A stretch of 30,591 bases of DNA from Saccoglossus kowalevskii (GCF_000003605.2 NW_003109992.1:124514-155104); one strand, 5' to 3'. Shown: positions 1 to 12,163, counted from the first letter of the stretch. Numbers and translations are program-made. The notes: generated by a model from the sequence alone, not told the origin.

Positions 1-21
1 TTCCTTTTGCTTCGTTTACAG

Positions 22-3000
22 GCTGAAATGGTATTGAGAGAAAAAGTTGAAGAGATGGAAGAAAGGCATCAACAAGAGCTGCAGGATTTACAGGATGAAC
101 TAGAAGAACAAATAGAAGAATTAAAATCATTACATCAAAAACAATTAGAACAGGAAAGAACAGCAGCCCAAGCTGCTCAAGGTGAGGACAGCGACCTTTA
201 TCATTGAAATTCCGAATACTGTAGAAACCTTACTTACAATGGCATACAATTAAATAGCAACTCTTAATGAATAGGAATACATTAGGCTGTATTGTTTTTT
301 TATAGCTCGTTTGAAAGGAGAGATTGAGTTTTTACAAGGGGCTTTTGAAGCATATAAAAGTAACGTTGCTGCTGACTTGGACGAAAAATGGTCTAAAAAA
401 GAAAGTGATATGCAAATGAAATTTCGAGAAGAATTGGAAGAAGCATTGCAAGAGCAGAGTAAGTTCTGAAAGAATTCAGCATTAAAATATTTAACCACAC
501 AGATGTTTTATTGCTTTAATGTTACTAGTCAGATAATAAACATGTCTAACTCTGGTTAACTGTACATTTATCAATAGTGGATTTTCAAAAATGTTTGTTT
601 AATCGTATTTAATATTTGTTTCCAGGGCAACGAATGATGGAAGAGAGGCAGAAAGAAAAGAAAGCTATGAGTCGTGAATTTCAAAGACAATTAGCCGTAG
701 TAACTCAGGATCATAAACGAGAAATGGATGTGAGTGATTACAGTCATATTAGTCTGGTTTAGATGATAAAGTGTAATTTTATATTCTGTATAATGATTGG
801 TTTAAGCAGCATTTCATTTTATTCATATCACACTCACATAATGTTTGCAACAGTGTAAACACCAGTGTTCCCTCTAAGCCATTTTGACTGATGCATTTTG
901 ATTCAAAATAATGAACCAGAATTAGTGATTTTTGACACATATTTGATGCAATCAAAAATTTACTTTCTCTGAAAAAAAATTTCGTAAAATAATTGATATG
1001 ATTGATTTAATTATACATAAATGACACCAGATGCCACCTAGAGTCTTCTAAAAATTACTAACTAACTATTGACAAATAAAACATGGAAGGTTGCTAAGCA
1101 ATGTGTATGTCTGCTATGCATCACTTAATTTTTTCACCACCAGACTTTCAGGTCCAAATTTTTCTGCACTTTTTTCTTATAATTCTTTAATATTTCTGGA
1201 AGTGAATCCTAATTTTGGAGCCAACAGACAAAATTTAAGTTAATTTTCAGTTTTTACTAAAAAAAATTGGCTATTTTTGTCCCAAGCTTCTGAAGGAAAG
1301 TGCAAACTATAAACAGAACTATTTTGTGAATAAAAAGAGTTAACTGGTGTTGAAAAGATTAAGTCACTCAAATTTCTCTTTTTCTTTTTTAACACAAGGA
1401 AATCATAATCCACTGTATGTTAGAGGGCATACTTGTTAGCACTGAAAGAAAAACATGCAAAATCTTTTCAAATTGAACATAATTTGCTGATACAGAGCTT
1501 TAAAAATGTATTTTTATGTTACAAATGTTGTATTTAAAAACAGCTTCTATGATTTGCACATCAGTCATTGAATATCAACTAATTTGCATATCACCAATGA
1601 AAATACCTGTTTGTCAGGAATTGTCATAAATATTAAATTTTTATTCTTAATCCACAAATGGTATCAAGTGGAATATCTGCATATCTGCATATCAGTTGTG
1701 GAAATACAGATTTCATTATATGTGCAATAATGTCTATGATTATGAGGTTACCGGTATTACAAGGATACTTCAAAAGTATGCACGAGGACAGTACAGCGAG
1801 AGTATCGACTAATGCACAGCTTGTCTCAAAGAATTGCATATAACTGGAATAAGTTTCCTTTGTAGATATTACACAGAAAGTTTTCTACTGCGGCAGTTGA
1901 TATGGAAAACATGAAAAAAGCACTCGATCAGTTATCCAATGTGCAGGAACTATTGAATAAGAAAACTGAACAGTTGGACACAGCGAATGCAGAATTAAAA
2001 AAGACAAAACTTGAACTCCAGGACACTGTAAGTCAAAAGTTAGAAACTTAATAGGATTCTTTTTAATTGCTCATCAAAAAATAATCATCCGTTTTTTGTT
2101 TACTTTTCATTTGTGACATTTCACATTACCAAAGGCATACAACAAACTGCATGCTCCATATTTGTAAATAAATAAATAAATGCTATCGATAAAGAGCCCA
2201 TTGCCTGAAATGTCTAGCTATTTTTAATAGTTACTTAGGACATCGGTTACCAACTATTATCTACTATATATATGTTCTGTTCAATGCACATTTACACCAG
2301 TTGTGCATATGAACCAGTAATGCTTGGTTTGATTGAAGAAATATTTGTTAAGAACACCATTATGTAATCATGGCTATTTCACTTCTTACAGAGAATTCGT
2401 CTTGTCGGCTTTGAAGAACATTTTCTTGACAAAGTACAAGAAGTTGATGATAAATACAAACAAAGAATGCACGGTCTAATGACAGAAAATACCGATCTCA
2501 GGTAAAAACTCTCAGATTTATTTTGCCTACATAATGATGAGTTTCATCTTGGCTGCTAGCCTGCCACATTTGTAAGCTTCACATTTTGTAGTTACCATAT
2601 AAGGAACTAATTACCATATATTCATATGTCTGCTCATAACAAAATTTTCCAAATATAAACATATTCAATCACATGACTACAAATTTGTCCAAATATGGGT
2701 ATGGTGCATAAAAACTTTGTATTCCCAGTCCAGATGCTGTTCCGGAATCTATGGATTGTCGCCTTATGTGTTTGTGTTTGTCCACCTCTATCCCAGCATA
2801 CATCTTGAGATACATATGCACGCCTGTTCATTTCACGATCTGATTTATGATGGCAAACATTTTTATGCTTAAAATTTATTAAAATCAAGCATTTCTGCTA
2901 TTCCGGAGCTGGATCTTGGTCGTGTATGAATGAATTTCCTTCAAACTTGGTACATACATTGAACATCTTGAGACCTTTATGCAGATTATTTTGTTTTTCT

Positions 3001-5855
3001 GATCACATTCAAAATGGCCAAATGCAAATGCTATTCTAGACCAATGTCTCTGACATACATCAACAGATTACAAATCAAACTTTACAGCAACATTATACAA
3101 AATGCACATCGGTAAATTTGAATCATGTTATGAGTCAAAATAGCTATCTCATTTCTGTTTACTATTTAACTAATGTTTTTATCAATTTCATGACAGGAGG
3201 CGATATATGCTGAAATGTGATGAATTATTTAGTGAGAAATCAAACCATGAAATTGATAGAGTTGAGAAACTGAGCAATGCTAAGGAAACAATGCAGGTAA
3301 GATTGGCTTAATCTTATTATGCTGAAACTGTTTCTGCTTAGTATTACAACAGTTATGAGAGAATCTTCATATTGTTTGTGTAACTTTTTCCTTTCTACAT
3401 ATTCTGTATATTAGCACCTTTCTAACAAATTTAAAAGTGTTGTGTTTCTACTTAGTGCATGGTGCTAATACTAATGTCAATAAACCCTGAAGCTGATTTG
3501 ATTTTCGGTTGCCAAGGGGTTTGTTTTGTTTAAAACTACTTGAATCTACATAAACCGATAAATTTTATAAAATTTCAACAAATACTGGGTTAAGATTTAT
3601 TAAAATGGAAAACACAAGATGAATACACATGATGCATACTTATCTATGTGGTGTTTCCTGGGAATGAACATGGCCTTCTGGGATACCATCAGTTGTGATG
3701 TATTGTGGGATACCGTGGTTCATTATCTGATTTTCTCATTGTTATTTGAATTTTATTAACCCTAACTTTCAAACTTCTGCTTCTTTATTACTAACTGTAT
3801 AATACTTATTTCCATTCGCTCTCATTTTTCGACCTAGTCGATATTATCAAAATACTGGTAAGTAATCTTCAACCTCCTATGCAGAATTTCTTCAACTAAC
3901 CTCTCCCTTTGTGAACACTGAGGGCAAACTCACATCTAGACTTCAAGGTCATTCATTAATATTATTTACTGAGCATTTTTATCAACTATTTAAAACCTCA
4001 GGTCATTAACATTTTCAGAGAAATAATTCACCTCTGATAGTGACAAATTGCATAAATTGGTGTAAGAAACACTGTTTACAGCATCAATATCATATTGATT
4101 TGTTATAAAACATTAATCAGAAATAAATTGTTTTAGAGATTTATTTTAATTTAATGGCTACTGCACAACCAAGCATAGTTATTTTAACGATATCGCCACA
4201 TTAAGCTGGTGTACAAACGATATTCAAATACATGTAAATGTGATTAATTTATAAATATTTATTTTATGGTGATGATTTTGAATACTGCTTAAAACTAATT
4301 GAAGAGACAACTAGTTTTTTAGTACAAATGGGAAAAAAATACCAAACTTTCACAGCGATCTGTTTGGATGAAATTAAGCCAACTGCTCATATAATTCAGC
4401 CAAATTCATGCAATTTTTGTGTGGAAAAATCTCTTCGTACACCTAATTACAAGAAGATCATAGAACACTTTCCCAGGATTATTTGAAACCAAAATTGTCA
4501 TCCAACTCAGGAGCCAATCAGGAACGGCCTTACAGTTAGATGATGATTTAGGTTTCTAAATACCCTCTGAAAGTAAACCCAGGGGTCCCACCCATATAGT
4601 AAATATTGATAGAATAATCAAATTTATTTTATTATCAATTGTACGCCATCTGACTGGAAATTGCTTACACCCATTTATGTCATTTTGATTGTTCTAAAAG
4701 CAATTTGTTGCTAGAGGAATACTGGAAAAGCGTTTTGTCATTTAGTTTAAGCACTTAAATATTCACTGTAGTTTATGCACCAAAGTTCGTTACCATAATC
4801 GCCCATCTCAGGAAATAAGCTGTTCTGATCATTTGTACAGTTACAGCTGGCACTGAAAAGAGATTCCTTTTTAATGAGTCAATTTTTAATGATCATTTCA
4901 CCTTGAAGTTGTATTGTTGACAACATTTTGTTTGATATCTTTTACAAGTCAAGTAATGTGCATTATGTATTAAATCTAAGGATAGTTTTAATAACATTTT
5001 TCCTTTCTTATTCCAATAATAATTTATTCAGAGAATTACATAAGCTTACTTTAAAGCTTGAAATGTGCACTTTTTTCTGTGTCAATTGTTTTTTGTATAG
5101 ATGTTTGATTGTTTCATTCTTTTTAGTGATTGTTACATATTTGTCTTTTTTATTTGATGTTGTATTTTGTTGTTAGAATTTTATGGATCCTGTTAATGGT
5201 ACTGGTTCTCATGGAATATCAAGCTAAAGGAAAAAAAAAAAAAAATTCAAAACAGCAATACATGTCAAGATTTGTTGTCATGATGACAATAATAACTTAG
5301 TCGAATAAACGGTGAAATATACCCGGTTTCAGTCTAACTAAATTTTGCCATCAATACAACTTAAGTCAAATTGAGAAATGACAGTTTTAGGAACAAACAT
5401 CTTTATTCAACACAAAAGTTTTCTATATACAGCTGTTTGAGGGCACTGCACACAGCTGCTGGAGAACCATTTCAGGTCTGTTGTTTTAATTCATGTACAT
5501 TGTGTTTTTCTTTCAGATGCTTATACATGTACGTAACAGGACAAATGTCAGTATGGCATGCTCTGATGCAGCACTAGACGATAAACCCAAAGTACCAAAA
5601 ATGAGGCCATCAAGTGCTCCTGTGACTCAAAGGGAAGAAAAGAATGCCAAACTGAGTGCTGGAGAAACGGACCATATAACGTGGCCGAAACAAAGTTATG
5701 ACAAACACCATGATAAACTGTTGCCTGGGAGACCGTTATCTCGACCACATACGTCCCACAGTTACCATACACCACCCCCAAAAGCAGAAACAAGAAAAGC
5801 AATATCTCTTCTTGATTCATTTGGGTACGGATCCATGCAGTCAATGCAAGAGTAG
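22..5855 (+). CDS. FLACC1: FLACC1-like (ALS2CR12-like) coiled-coil protein, C-terminal part, seven exons
   Basis: Partial gene; its 5' exons lie left of the window. Exons: 22-181, 306-458, 626-729, 1866-2027, 2392-2501, 3197-3296, 5517-5855. All have AG acceptors and GT donors, and the phases fit (0,1,1,0,0,2,0 on entry), giving 375 residues to a TAG stop. Seen: long heptad-like coiled coil rich in E, K and Q through the first six exons, then a basic, proline/serine-rich, non-coiled tail of about 110 residues. Family match: the segments ADLDEKWSKKESDM and VQEVDDKYKQRM, followed by MTENTDLRRRYMLKCDELF, line up in order with human FLACC1 (YDEMEEKWSKQK, then EEKYKHTIQILTEEN with IISKNEEI). Human FLACC1 is associated with the fibrous sheath of sperm flagella, so a flagellar or ciliary role is inferred. 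The tail has no counterpart I recall in human FLACC1. Another coiled-coil family is possible, but the two-block match argues for orthology. Confidence 0.75.
730..1865 (+). other. Intron of FLACC1-like gene
   Basis: Bounded by the donor after GAT at 729 (GTGAGT) and the acceptor TTTGTAG at 1859-1865. AT-rich and nearly CpG-free until about 1,740. Nothing coding is visible; the short overlapping ORFs at 1,633-1,843 have no domain character. Confidence 0.7.
2502..3196 (+). other. Intron of FLACC1-like gene
   Basis: Lies between donor AG|GTAAAA and acceptor GACAG. I see no gene or repeat in it. The preceding intron (2,028-2,391) carries a short AAAT microsatellite near 2,167. Confidence 0.7.
3297..5516 (+). 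other. Large intron before the last exon of the FLACC1-like gene
   Basis: Lies between CAG|GTAAGA at 3,296 and TTTCTTTCAG at 5,516. AT-rich and mostly unique-looking. A run of 15 A residues occurs at 5,231-5,245 and may be the tail of an old retroposed insertion, but no SINE body or target duplication could be defined. No exon is supportable inside. Confidence 0.65.
5231..5245 (+). repeat. A15 homopolymer
   Basis: Uninterrupted run of 15 A inside the last FLACC1-like intron. It could be a simple repeat or a retroposon tail. No matching 5' boundary was recognised. Confidence 0.6.
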
Positions 5856-7593
5856 CCCTATTGGTCACTGAAAAAGCTCCACAGATTGATAATAAATGCT
5901 TAAAGGCACCCCTAAGTTACTTATTATTAAACAATAACAATATAGGTGATTGTTTAGCACCAATCAAAATATTTTATTGGTCTTGGTGCGTGTTCAATAA
6001 TTCACTTGGGAGGTGCTTTTCAATTAGCTTTTTCATTTACCAGGATGTATTTATTACTTGTACTTGTAAATAAATGAACATTTTTATTACTGAGAAACAA
6101 CTTTTCCATTTACATCCATTCAAGAATTAAAACAAAATGATGTTTTTTGTTTTTCACCCAAGTTGCAGTGAATAATTTGTACATAGTATTTTGACATTAC
6201 ATGTTTATTCATAAAAGCAGTAATGCAGATGTACAATAAAGTGTACTGCCTTTACACCATGCATGTCACACACTGTTATGTTCTTAGTTGTAGGCAATCA
6301 CATGTGAGCAGGTGTCAATGAACATATGCTTTATTACATGGAGTTGTGTACAGTCAATGACATTTGTGTATTTATGGTAGGTGTGTAGAGGTAGAGGGTA
6401 CAATATATGTACTATATGTGTTTGACAGGTGGGTTTCAGCTGTTTTTATGGTTTCTGTGCTGTGTATTTATGATGGATGGCTTAGCTGTTTTAACACCAT
6501 CTAATATATTTTAAGCAGAGAGATTAGTGAGATCTTTCTGCATTCTTGTAAATTAAAAAAATCACTACAGCATTTCCATGGTGATCTTTGTTCAATACAG
6601 ACATCATCTTTTATGACATTGGGGAATAATTTCTTGTGTTTGTTTGACTGATGGAGACTTTATTTAACAAACGGTAAATTTGTAAAAATTATGAACATAA
6701 GAAAATTGAAATTTATTTAGAAAATTGTAAATAGTTTTTATTACAATATTGGCATGATTTGTCATGTCTATTGTTTGCCTGCATTTGCTGTCATATACCG
6801 GTATATATATTTTTTTTTTATTAAGTGAAAACGATTTTTGTTTTTTATTTTCACATGTTAATGTGCAATTTTGTAGTCAATTTGTAGCATCATATTTTGT
6901 CCTGTGCACCCGAATACTTTATCTCATAGTCACTGCATCAAACATGTATAGGAGTTTTGGTGGCTGACATGGGGTTTAAGTTTGGTATCAATTAATGTTA
7001 AAATTAACATTTAATTACCAACACTTACAAACAACGGAATACATTATTACAAATTTACTGGAGACCAAGCTACTTTTAAAATGACAGAAGTGCATTTGAG
7101 TAAAGAATGATAGTCATTACTTAAGAATGGATACAGCAACACATTTTAAACTCAAAAATTTGCAAATCTCAGTTATTTTCAATATTAAATGGCTGCCAGA
7201 GGAGAGAAAAACAAGTTTGTATATCTGTTTTTATTCGCTGTTCAATTTTTTTCTAGTTAGTTGCATCTATCCTCAACACCATTTAAACTACTCAACTAGA
7301 ATAGGTGATCTTTTATTCTGTGAAGTGAGATAATATCTGGTCATTCACAACTTATGAGTCAGTCTTTTTGTTTTTGCAAGCAATGTAATTAATTTATTTT
7401 GTCATTTCATGCCACACTGGTATATGTTTTTTTTTTCAAAACAGTCAAATTTGCATAAAACTGAAATGTTGTAGCTGTTGACCCTTTAACCAATATGTAG
7501 GTGTGTTGTCATGACATCAATTAAGATTTCTGTTACTGTTGCTTTTATCACTATCACCTGTGTTTTCAAATGACAATCAAAGACTAAAATAAA
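5856..7593 (+). other. 3'UTR and downstream flank of FLACC1-like gene
   Basis: Noncoding sequence after the stop codon. AATAAA occurs at 6,069-6,074, 6,235-6,240 and 7,588-7,593. The 6,235 signal is followed by GT-rich sequence and is a good candidate for polyadenylation. The CpG-poor character of the gene body continues to 7,899, which may mean that transcription reaches the distal signal. Confidence 0.5.
6235..6240 (+). terminator. Polyadenylation signal candidate, FLACC1-like gene
   Basis: Canonical AATAAA about 380 bases after the stop, with T/GT-rich sequence downstream. The alternatives are AATAAA at 6,069 and 7,588. Confidence 0.5.
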
Positions 7594-7899
7594 CTTGCAC
7601 TGTATAAAATAGATTTGTTTCATGATTTGTTTTGATATTATCACTAATAATGTAAATCTTGCTAGTTTAGTTCATTTCTTTATTTATACAAATACTAACA
7701 GTAATTTCTATTGTTTACATATTGTTGTACATGAATAGATTAAATGAAGAATTTTTAGCAAGCTCCCCATATGCAACTTTAATAGTTAGGATTTCCCCTT
7801 GGTTGTACAAACACTGTGGAAGGATTCCACCACTGCATAAATGAAATGTAGTGAGCTTGTATAATGACACTGCAGGCTTCACCTCTATAGACCATTTTC

Positions 7900-8290
7900 C
7901 GTTCACTGCGAGAATCACTCGTTATGCGTGAAATCGAACGTAAAAACAGGACAAACAAAGGTCATAGCGTCGTAGTCGCATCAAACATCGCGTGGGATTC
8001 GACAAACGCGAAAATATTTCGGGGACATTTCCATGCTCAATAATGTGCTGTCCACATTTGATGATAGGCAATTTCGATTAAATTCGGAAGCAATATTCCT
8101 CTGTCGAAGATCGGCCGGTCAATGTAAGCTACGAAATAAAGAAATTCTAGTTCAAAATCAAATCGTTCGATTTTTGCGGCAGACGTTCGACGCGCGTCTT
8201 TCATGCATCTCGCGAGATCTCGCAATTGTACGGAAAATCACCTATTGCTATAAGCTGATAAAAACACTATTTCTAAGGATGCAATAAAAT
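7900..8290. promoter_or_regulatory. CpG-rich segment with a TCTCGCGAGA element
   Basis: CpG dinucleotides appear abruptly at 7,900 after more than 650 bases without one; about fifteen fall in the next 140 bases. The perfect palindrome TCTCGCGAGA lies at 8,208-8,217. In mammals this element sits in CpG-island promoters and is bound by BANP. That suggests an unmethylated promoter, but no gene start beside it is convincing. Overlapping ORFs on both strands (8,033-8,287 plus, 8,037-8,225 minus) lack recognisable domains. Confidence 0.4.
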
Positions 8291-9042
8291 TATAATAATT
8301 ATGTCTGGACAAATATTTTGACTCGGAGGTCAATGTATTTTTGCTTCCTGGTATACCATTATCTGTATGTATAAAAAACCTTTGAAGAATGCCATGCCTT
8401 GTAGATGATAGGTCACCTGTCTAGGAAGCCTCCACTCTGGGAGGGCGTTTGTAGGATGTGACTTCTGTAAATTGAGTACTCGTTTATCACTTTGGTTCAA
8501 ATGTGTAAGCAGTCCTTGATTCTTCCCTTACGGACTCTGATTTTCTACAAGCGACTAACTGTCTTTTATGGTGAGGAATTTCAAATCTGCGATAAACATC
8601 ATACTGTTAGTCTTAATAGGAACATCACGGGAAAACAACACTATTAAGGCAATTATCCTTAACACACTTTCAGAACACTTCAAGGCTGTCTACACTAGAC
8701 TCTTCTTGTTAACTTTAACATCAGGAGATGCAGCAAGTTACATGCTTTATCCTCTGCAAGCAACTTCGCTGTGCGACGAACACCGCCCTCTAAACATCAG
8801 TCCTTATTCATAATTATTGTATTCATTGTTGTATTATACATGTCTAATAACATTTGATTTTTGTCAAAGTGTGCAGGTGGTTCACAATGTTCCGATCTTA
8901 TGGCTGTCAGAAATTGCATTGTTCCAGGAAGCTGCTGCTTTTATGAGTACAGTTGTTGTACTGGTAATACAGATTTATAGCACTATAGAATCAATTGTTT
9001 TACCTGCATATTGAATTTTTGACAATAGCTTTACTTTACTTT
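8291..9042. other. Intergenic sequence, no gene seen
   Basis: No splice-bounded coding segment is supportable. An 81-codon open stretch at 8,568-8,813 on the plus strand has no domain features and is probably fortuitous. Confidence 0.5.
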
Positions 9043-9145
9043 ACCTGCGCATGCGTCAGATGGCCATAGCGTGTCATTGTTTACAAACGAGCCATGAGCC
9101 TTTCCGTTTTTAGCGTGTGTTGTCAATTCCCACGCGTGCGCAGGT
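9043..9145. repeat. Short inverted-repeat element (MITE-like)
   Basis: Ends in ACCTGCGCATGCGT (9,043-9,056) and its near-complement ACGCGTGCGCAGGT (9,132-9,145), with one mismatch pair over 14 bases and about 75 bases between. No clear target-site duplication. Probably a nonautonomous DNA transposon remnant, or an old foldback structure. Confidence 0.5.
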
Positions 9146-10791
9146 GTGGACCCTTCCGCTTTAAACAATATCTAAAAAAAATACACAATAGTGTTACAGT
9201 AGTAATTCGTGAGTAAGGATATTAAACTAGAAAAACTTCAAAAGACGTAAGATGCATTGTTTATTAGTTGCTACCAATTACTTACATCCCTCCATCCTCC
9301 CAAGCGTGGTTGCACAAGAAAAGACTAACATGAACAACTTGGGTACTTGGAAATGCTAAGCAACCTTATGCTGTTTTCCCTGCAATTTCATATTTGGTGG
9401 TCTCAATATTGTGGTAACAAACCCCATATTTGTCTGCTTCAGATAATATCTAAACAATACATGGTTTTCTGATTGTTGCCATGGATTCTTTTGTGGTTTC
9501 AAACATGCTGTGTCATCAATTCCAACTAGATATAACAACCAAATGTGTCTTCTATCAAATGTGTTTTCAATCCTCAGCTATTGGTTGCTGTAGTAAACAA
9601 TGTTCTTTGTTTTTTAATTAATTGTTTGGTTGTGAAAGCCCAAAAATGTTAAGAATCTCCATAGAAAGGCGGTGGCTTCAATTTCACGTATTTACACGCG
9701 TTCGCGGCAGTGGCGGCCGTACAGAAGGGTGATCTATATTTCAACATTTTTTCGGGGGAGCAGATCTCACCCCTCCCTCCCCATGCAAAATGTCGTGCCG
9801 CCGCGTCCACGTTTTGCAAAAATCGAAAATGTATGTTGCTCGTAACTCAAAGTTCTGTTAACTGTTACATCGAGTTCCAATTTAATGATAGTTTCGTAAA
9901 AGTAGTTGTAGTCATTTCTGTAACTTGATGCTCGTATCTCGATGTCCGATCATCTCCCTATCTAGACCCCTATTCCCATCTAGGCAGGCACAGTGCAAGA
10001 ACCAATATTCCCTTTACACAATTTGCCGAACATATGGCATGCCCGATATTTCACAGATTACGTTTGTTTTTTTATGATCGTTTATCATGTATGATATGGC
10101 CATTTCCAACCAGTCTGGGAATTGGGATCATGATTAGGGAGGCCTCAACCATGGCCTGAAAAACGCTTTCAGCGACCTTAGAGGCAGTGGATTACATAGC
10201 GCTCTTGGCGATTTTTAACAATTTCTGTAGTCTCCATTCCAGAAACAGGGGAGACCATAATCCTCGGCGAGATATCCACATACAGTGCTACAATTGACTG
10301 GCGCTGTAGATGTAAATGTATATGTACATAAGTTGTCAATCCCACAAATTCGTTATGATGCGAACGTGATATCCATAGAAGGTAAATACAAAACAACTTT
10401 GAAAGACATGATTTTGCTCAAAATATCAGCTTTATTTTATTAGATATAACTAAACTCCAATACATTCTATTAAAACTACTGTACAAAAACGTACATAAAC
10501 CGAAGAAGCTAGCACTCTACCAAATATTCATAACTTCCAAAAGAGCTAAATATTAAAAAGGCACTAAATTTCGTAAAAATCATCGTCAGCTCGTATTCCA
10601 TCGTGTTCTTAGTTTTATCTACATGGAATAGTATGATATTACAAATAAGAAATATGGTCCAACAAGATTTGCATACAATTTCCATATATGGTCAACTATT
10701 CAAAATACTGTAAATTACGGCAAACAAATTCAATTTAATACATTAAATGAATTTTCTCAATTTTTCTAAAAATGTTAAAAATATATTGCTC
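9146..10791. other. Intergenic sequence, no gene seen
   Basis: Contains short ORFs on both strands without domains or convincing splice sites. A 17-base fragment at 10,706-10,722 resembles the fused ends of the element at 19,126-19,327. Confidence 0.5.
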
Positions 10792-10795
10792 TTAA

Positions 10796-10920
10796 CGCGC
10801 GGTGGTCGTCGCGCAGCGCGTGTTCGCATTTTATGTAAATAAACAATGTATTTTACACGCGTTGTATACGTCGCTATGAGTCCCATTTCGAACAGGACGC
10901 GGCACGACGACTACCGCCCT
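10796..10920. mobile_element. TTAA-flanked MITE, copy 1 (piggyBac-type target)
   Basis: A 125-base element flanked by TTAA at 10,792-10,795 and 10,921-10,924. Its ends are imperfect inverted repeats containing GGTGGTCGTCGCGC on the left and, on the complement, GGTAGTCGTCGTGC on the right. A longer relative lies at 25,322-25,612. TTAA duplication is the hallmark of piggyBac transposition, so this is inferred to be a nonautonomous piggyBac-type derivative. No transposase is encoded. Confidence 0.7.
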
Positions 10921-11084
10921 TTAATATATCTTGTTGTTGCATTTGACAAATATTGAAATTAGTTGTGACAAATAGATAATATACATCAACAACTTCGATT
11001 TGAGTTGCCTAAAGCATACGTGTAAAACGATGGACATAAAAATATGAAAAGTTGCAACTTTTTGGACCATACTAATTTACATAC

Positions 11085-11192
11085 CAGCACGTGACTAGAA
11101 CTGCGTACTAATTCATTGAATTCATTGATTGGATAATACTTGGACGGTGATGCTTGCGGGCCAACATTCGAATCCCGTAGGTATTCGCACAT
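11085..11192 (-). CDS. Candidate first coding exon of an unidentified minus-strand gene
   Basis: ATG at 11,192-11,190 opens 36 codons (MCEYLRDSNVGPQASPSKYY and sixteen more) ending in CTG at a GTATGT donor, phase 0. A CCAAT box on the same strand lies about 120 bases upstream (11,305-11,319). No downstream exon could be found with confidence, and no family is recognised. It could be a chance ORF or part of a noncoding transcript. Confidence 0.2.
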
Positions 11193-11304
11193 GCTGAATA
11201 TTTAGTAGTTTGACAACGAAAATATAAAAAAAAATGTTTCTAATATACTACACTGATACTAAAGAAACTAACTATGAAATTATCTACCGTATTGCAAAAC
11301 GCCA

Positions 11305-11744
11305 AATCTGATTGGATGAGAAGTATCAAAACTTTCACTATATGATGTGCCAACACAGATTTACTAGCAATCGCGTCCTAAGACGATGATGTATATAACG
11401 TTAAAATGGTGTTGATGGATGACGGTGTGTCGTTCTCGCTAGATGACTGTGTTTGGTTATGTTGTAATGTTTCAAAAACATTGTTTTGTGTTGACTGAGG
11501 ACATTGAACGGCGTTGAACGGATTGCATGTCACTCATTTACGTCACAGAATTTCTTAGTCGCTTGAGGGCGCTTATAAGAAATAGCATTGAATCAAATAA
11601 TGACTCATTGGAGAACGGTCTAGTTACATAATACTACGATAGAATAGGACACGAGTACGCTCCTCGAATCAACGTGACGTAGCTGGCTGTCATCGTGACG
11701 TAGATGACTGTCAAACGAGAGCAGCTGTCATCCAATCAGATAAT
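11305..11744. promoter_or_regulatory. Possible divergent promoter with opposed CCAAT boxes and CRE-like repeats
   Basis: CATCCAATCAGAT occurs on the minus strand near 11,306-11,318 and on the plus strand near 11,731-11,743, forming a 13-base inverted pair about 410 bases apart. Between them are a TATAAG at 11,574, a TGACTCA-like site near 11,602, and two tandem copies of a 21-base unit, each holding CGTGACGTAG (about 11,672-11,713). Candidate exons diverge from it on both sides. The pair could instead be the ends of an old transposon. Confidence 0.35.
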
Positions 11745-11888
11745 GGAGAAGTGTCAAATACCAAAGACAGCAAAAATGGAGAGCGAGCCCGTGTCAAGCA
11801 AAGACTTAAAGCCTACAAGTTCTTGGGTGACATGGTGACATACATGCAGGCAGGTATGAACGGGTACATGATTGTCGAAAAGTCTTAG
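11710..11888 (+). CDS. Ambiguous open coding-like segment, plus strand
   Basis: Two overlapping plus-strand frames are open. One begins with an ATG in the CRE repeat and gives about 44 codons, including an internal ATG in good context (AAAAATGGAG) near 11,776. The other runs to TAG at 11,888, reads RVKQRLKAYKFLGDMVTYMQ, and has a possible donor GCAG|GTATGA near 11,850. Neither matches a family I know and no downstream exon was found. Kept only because it lies next to promoter-like elements. Confidence 0.15.
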
Positions 11889-12157
11889 TAGAGCGCCCTC
11901 TGGAATAAAATGTAAAGTAATATATATTGATGACGAAGCTTCATTTTAGCGTCGTTTTCTGAGGTAAATGTTTTGTTACTCTTATGCAGTCTATAATTGT
12001 GTATCGTTGCACAAAACGCATTTAACATTTGTCACATGACTTGTAAACACCTGTGATTGGTGTACGTTGTTGCCCAATCACTGATGAGATAAAAAATATT
12101 GTTTTCTTCGAGCAGTTACTTTGTGCCATTTGTGCGGATATCAATTTCACCTTCGAG

Positions 12158-12163
12158 TTTATT
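12158..12163 (-). terminator. Polyadenylation signal candidate for the 144-residue protein gene
   Basis: AATAAA on the minus strand, about 80 bases past the stop at 12,243. Its spacing supports 12,243-12,470 being a terminal exon. Confidence 0.55.

Noticed and set aside
1633-1843. Overlapping ORFs on both strands inside a FLACC1-like intron
   Set aside because: Same bases open in two strands, no domain, no splice signals; typical of AT-rich intron sequence.
10178-10396. Minus-strand ORF as a second exon of the gene starting at 11,192
   Set aside because: The acceptor has a poor pyrimidine tract and, in the required phase, gives only about ten codons.
11158-11184. tRNA-like TTCGAATCCC motif
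   Set aside because: No acceptor, D or anticodon stems can be folded around it.
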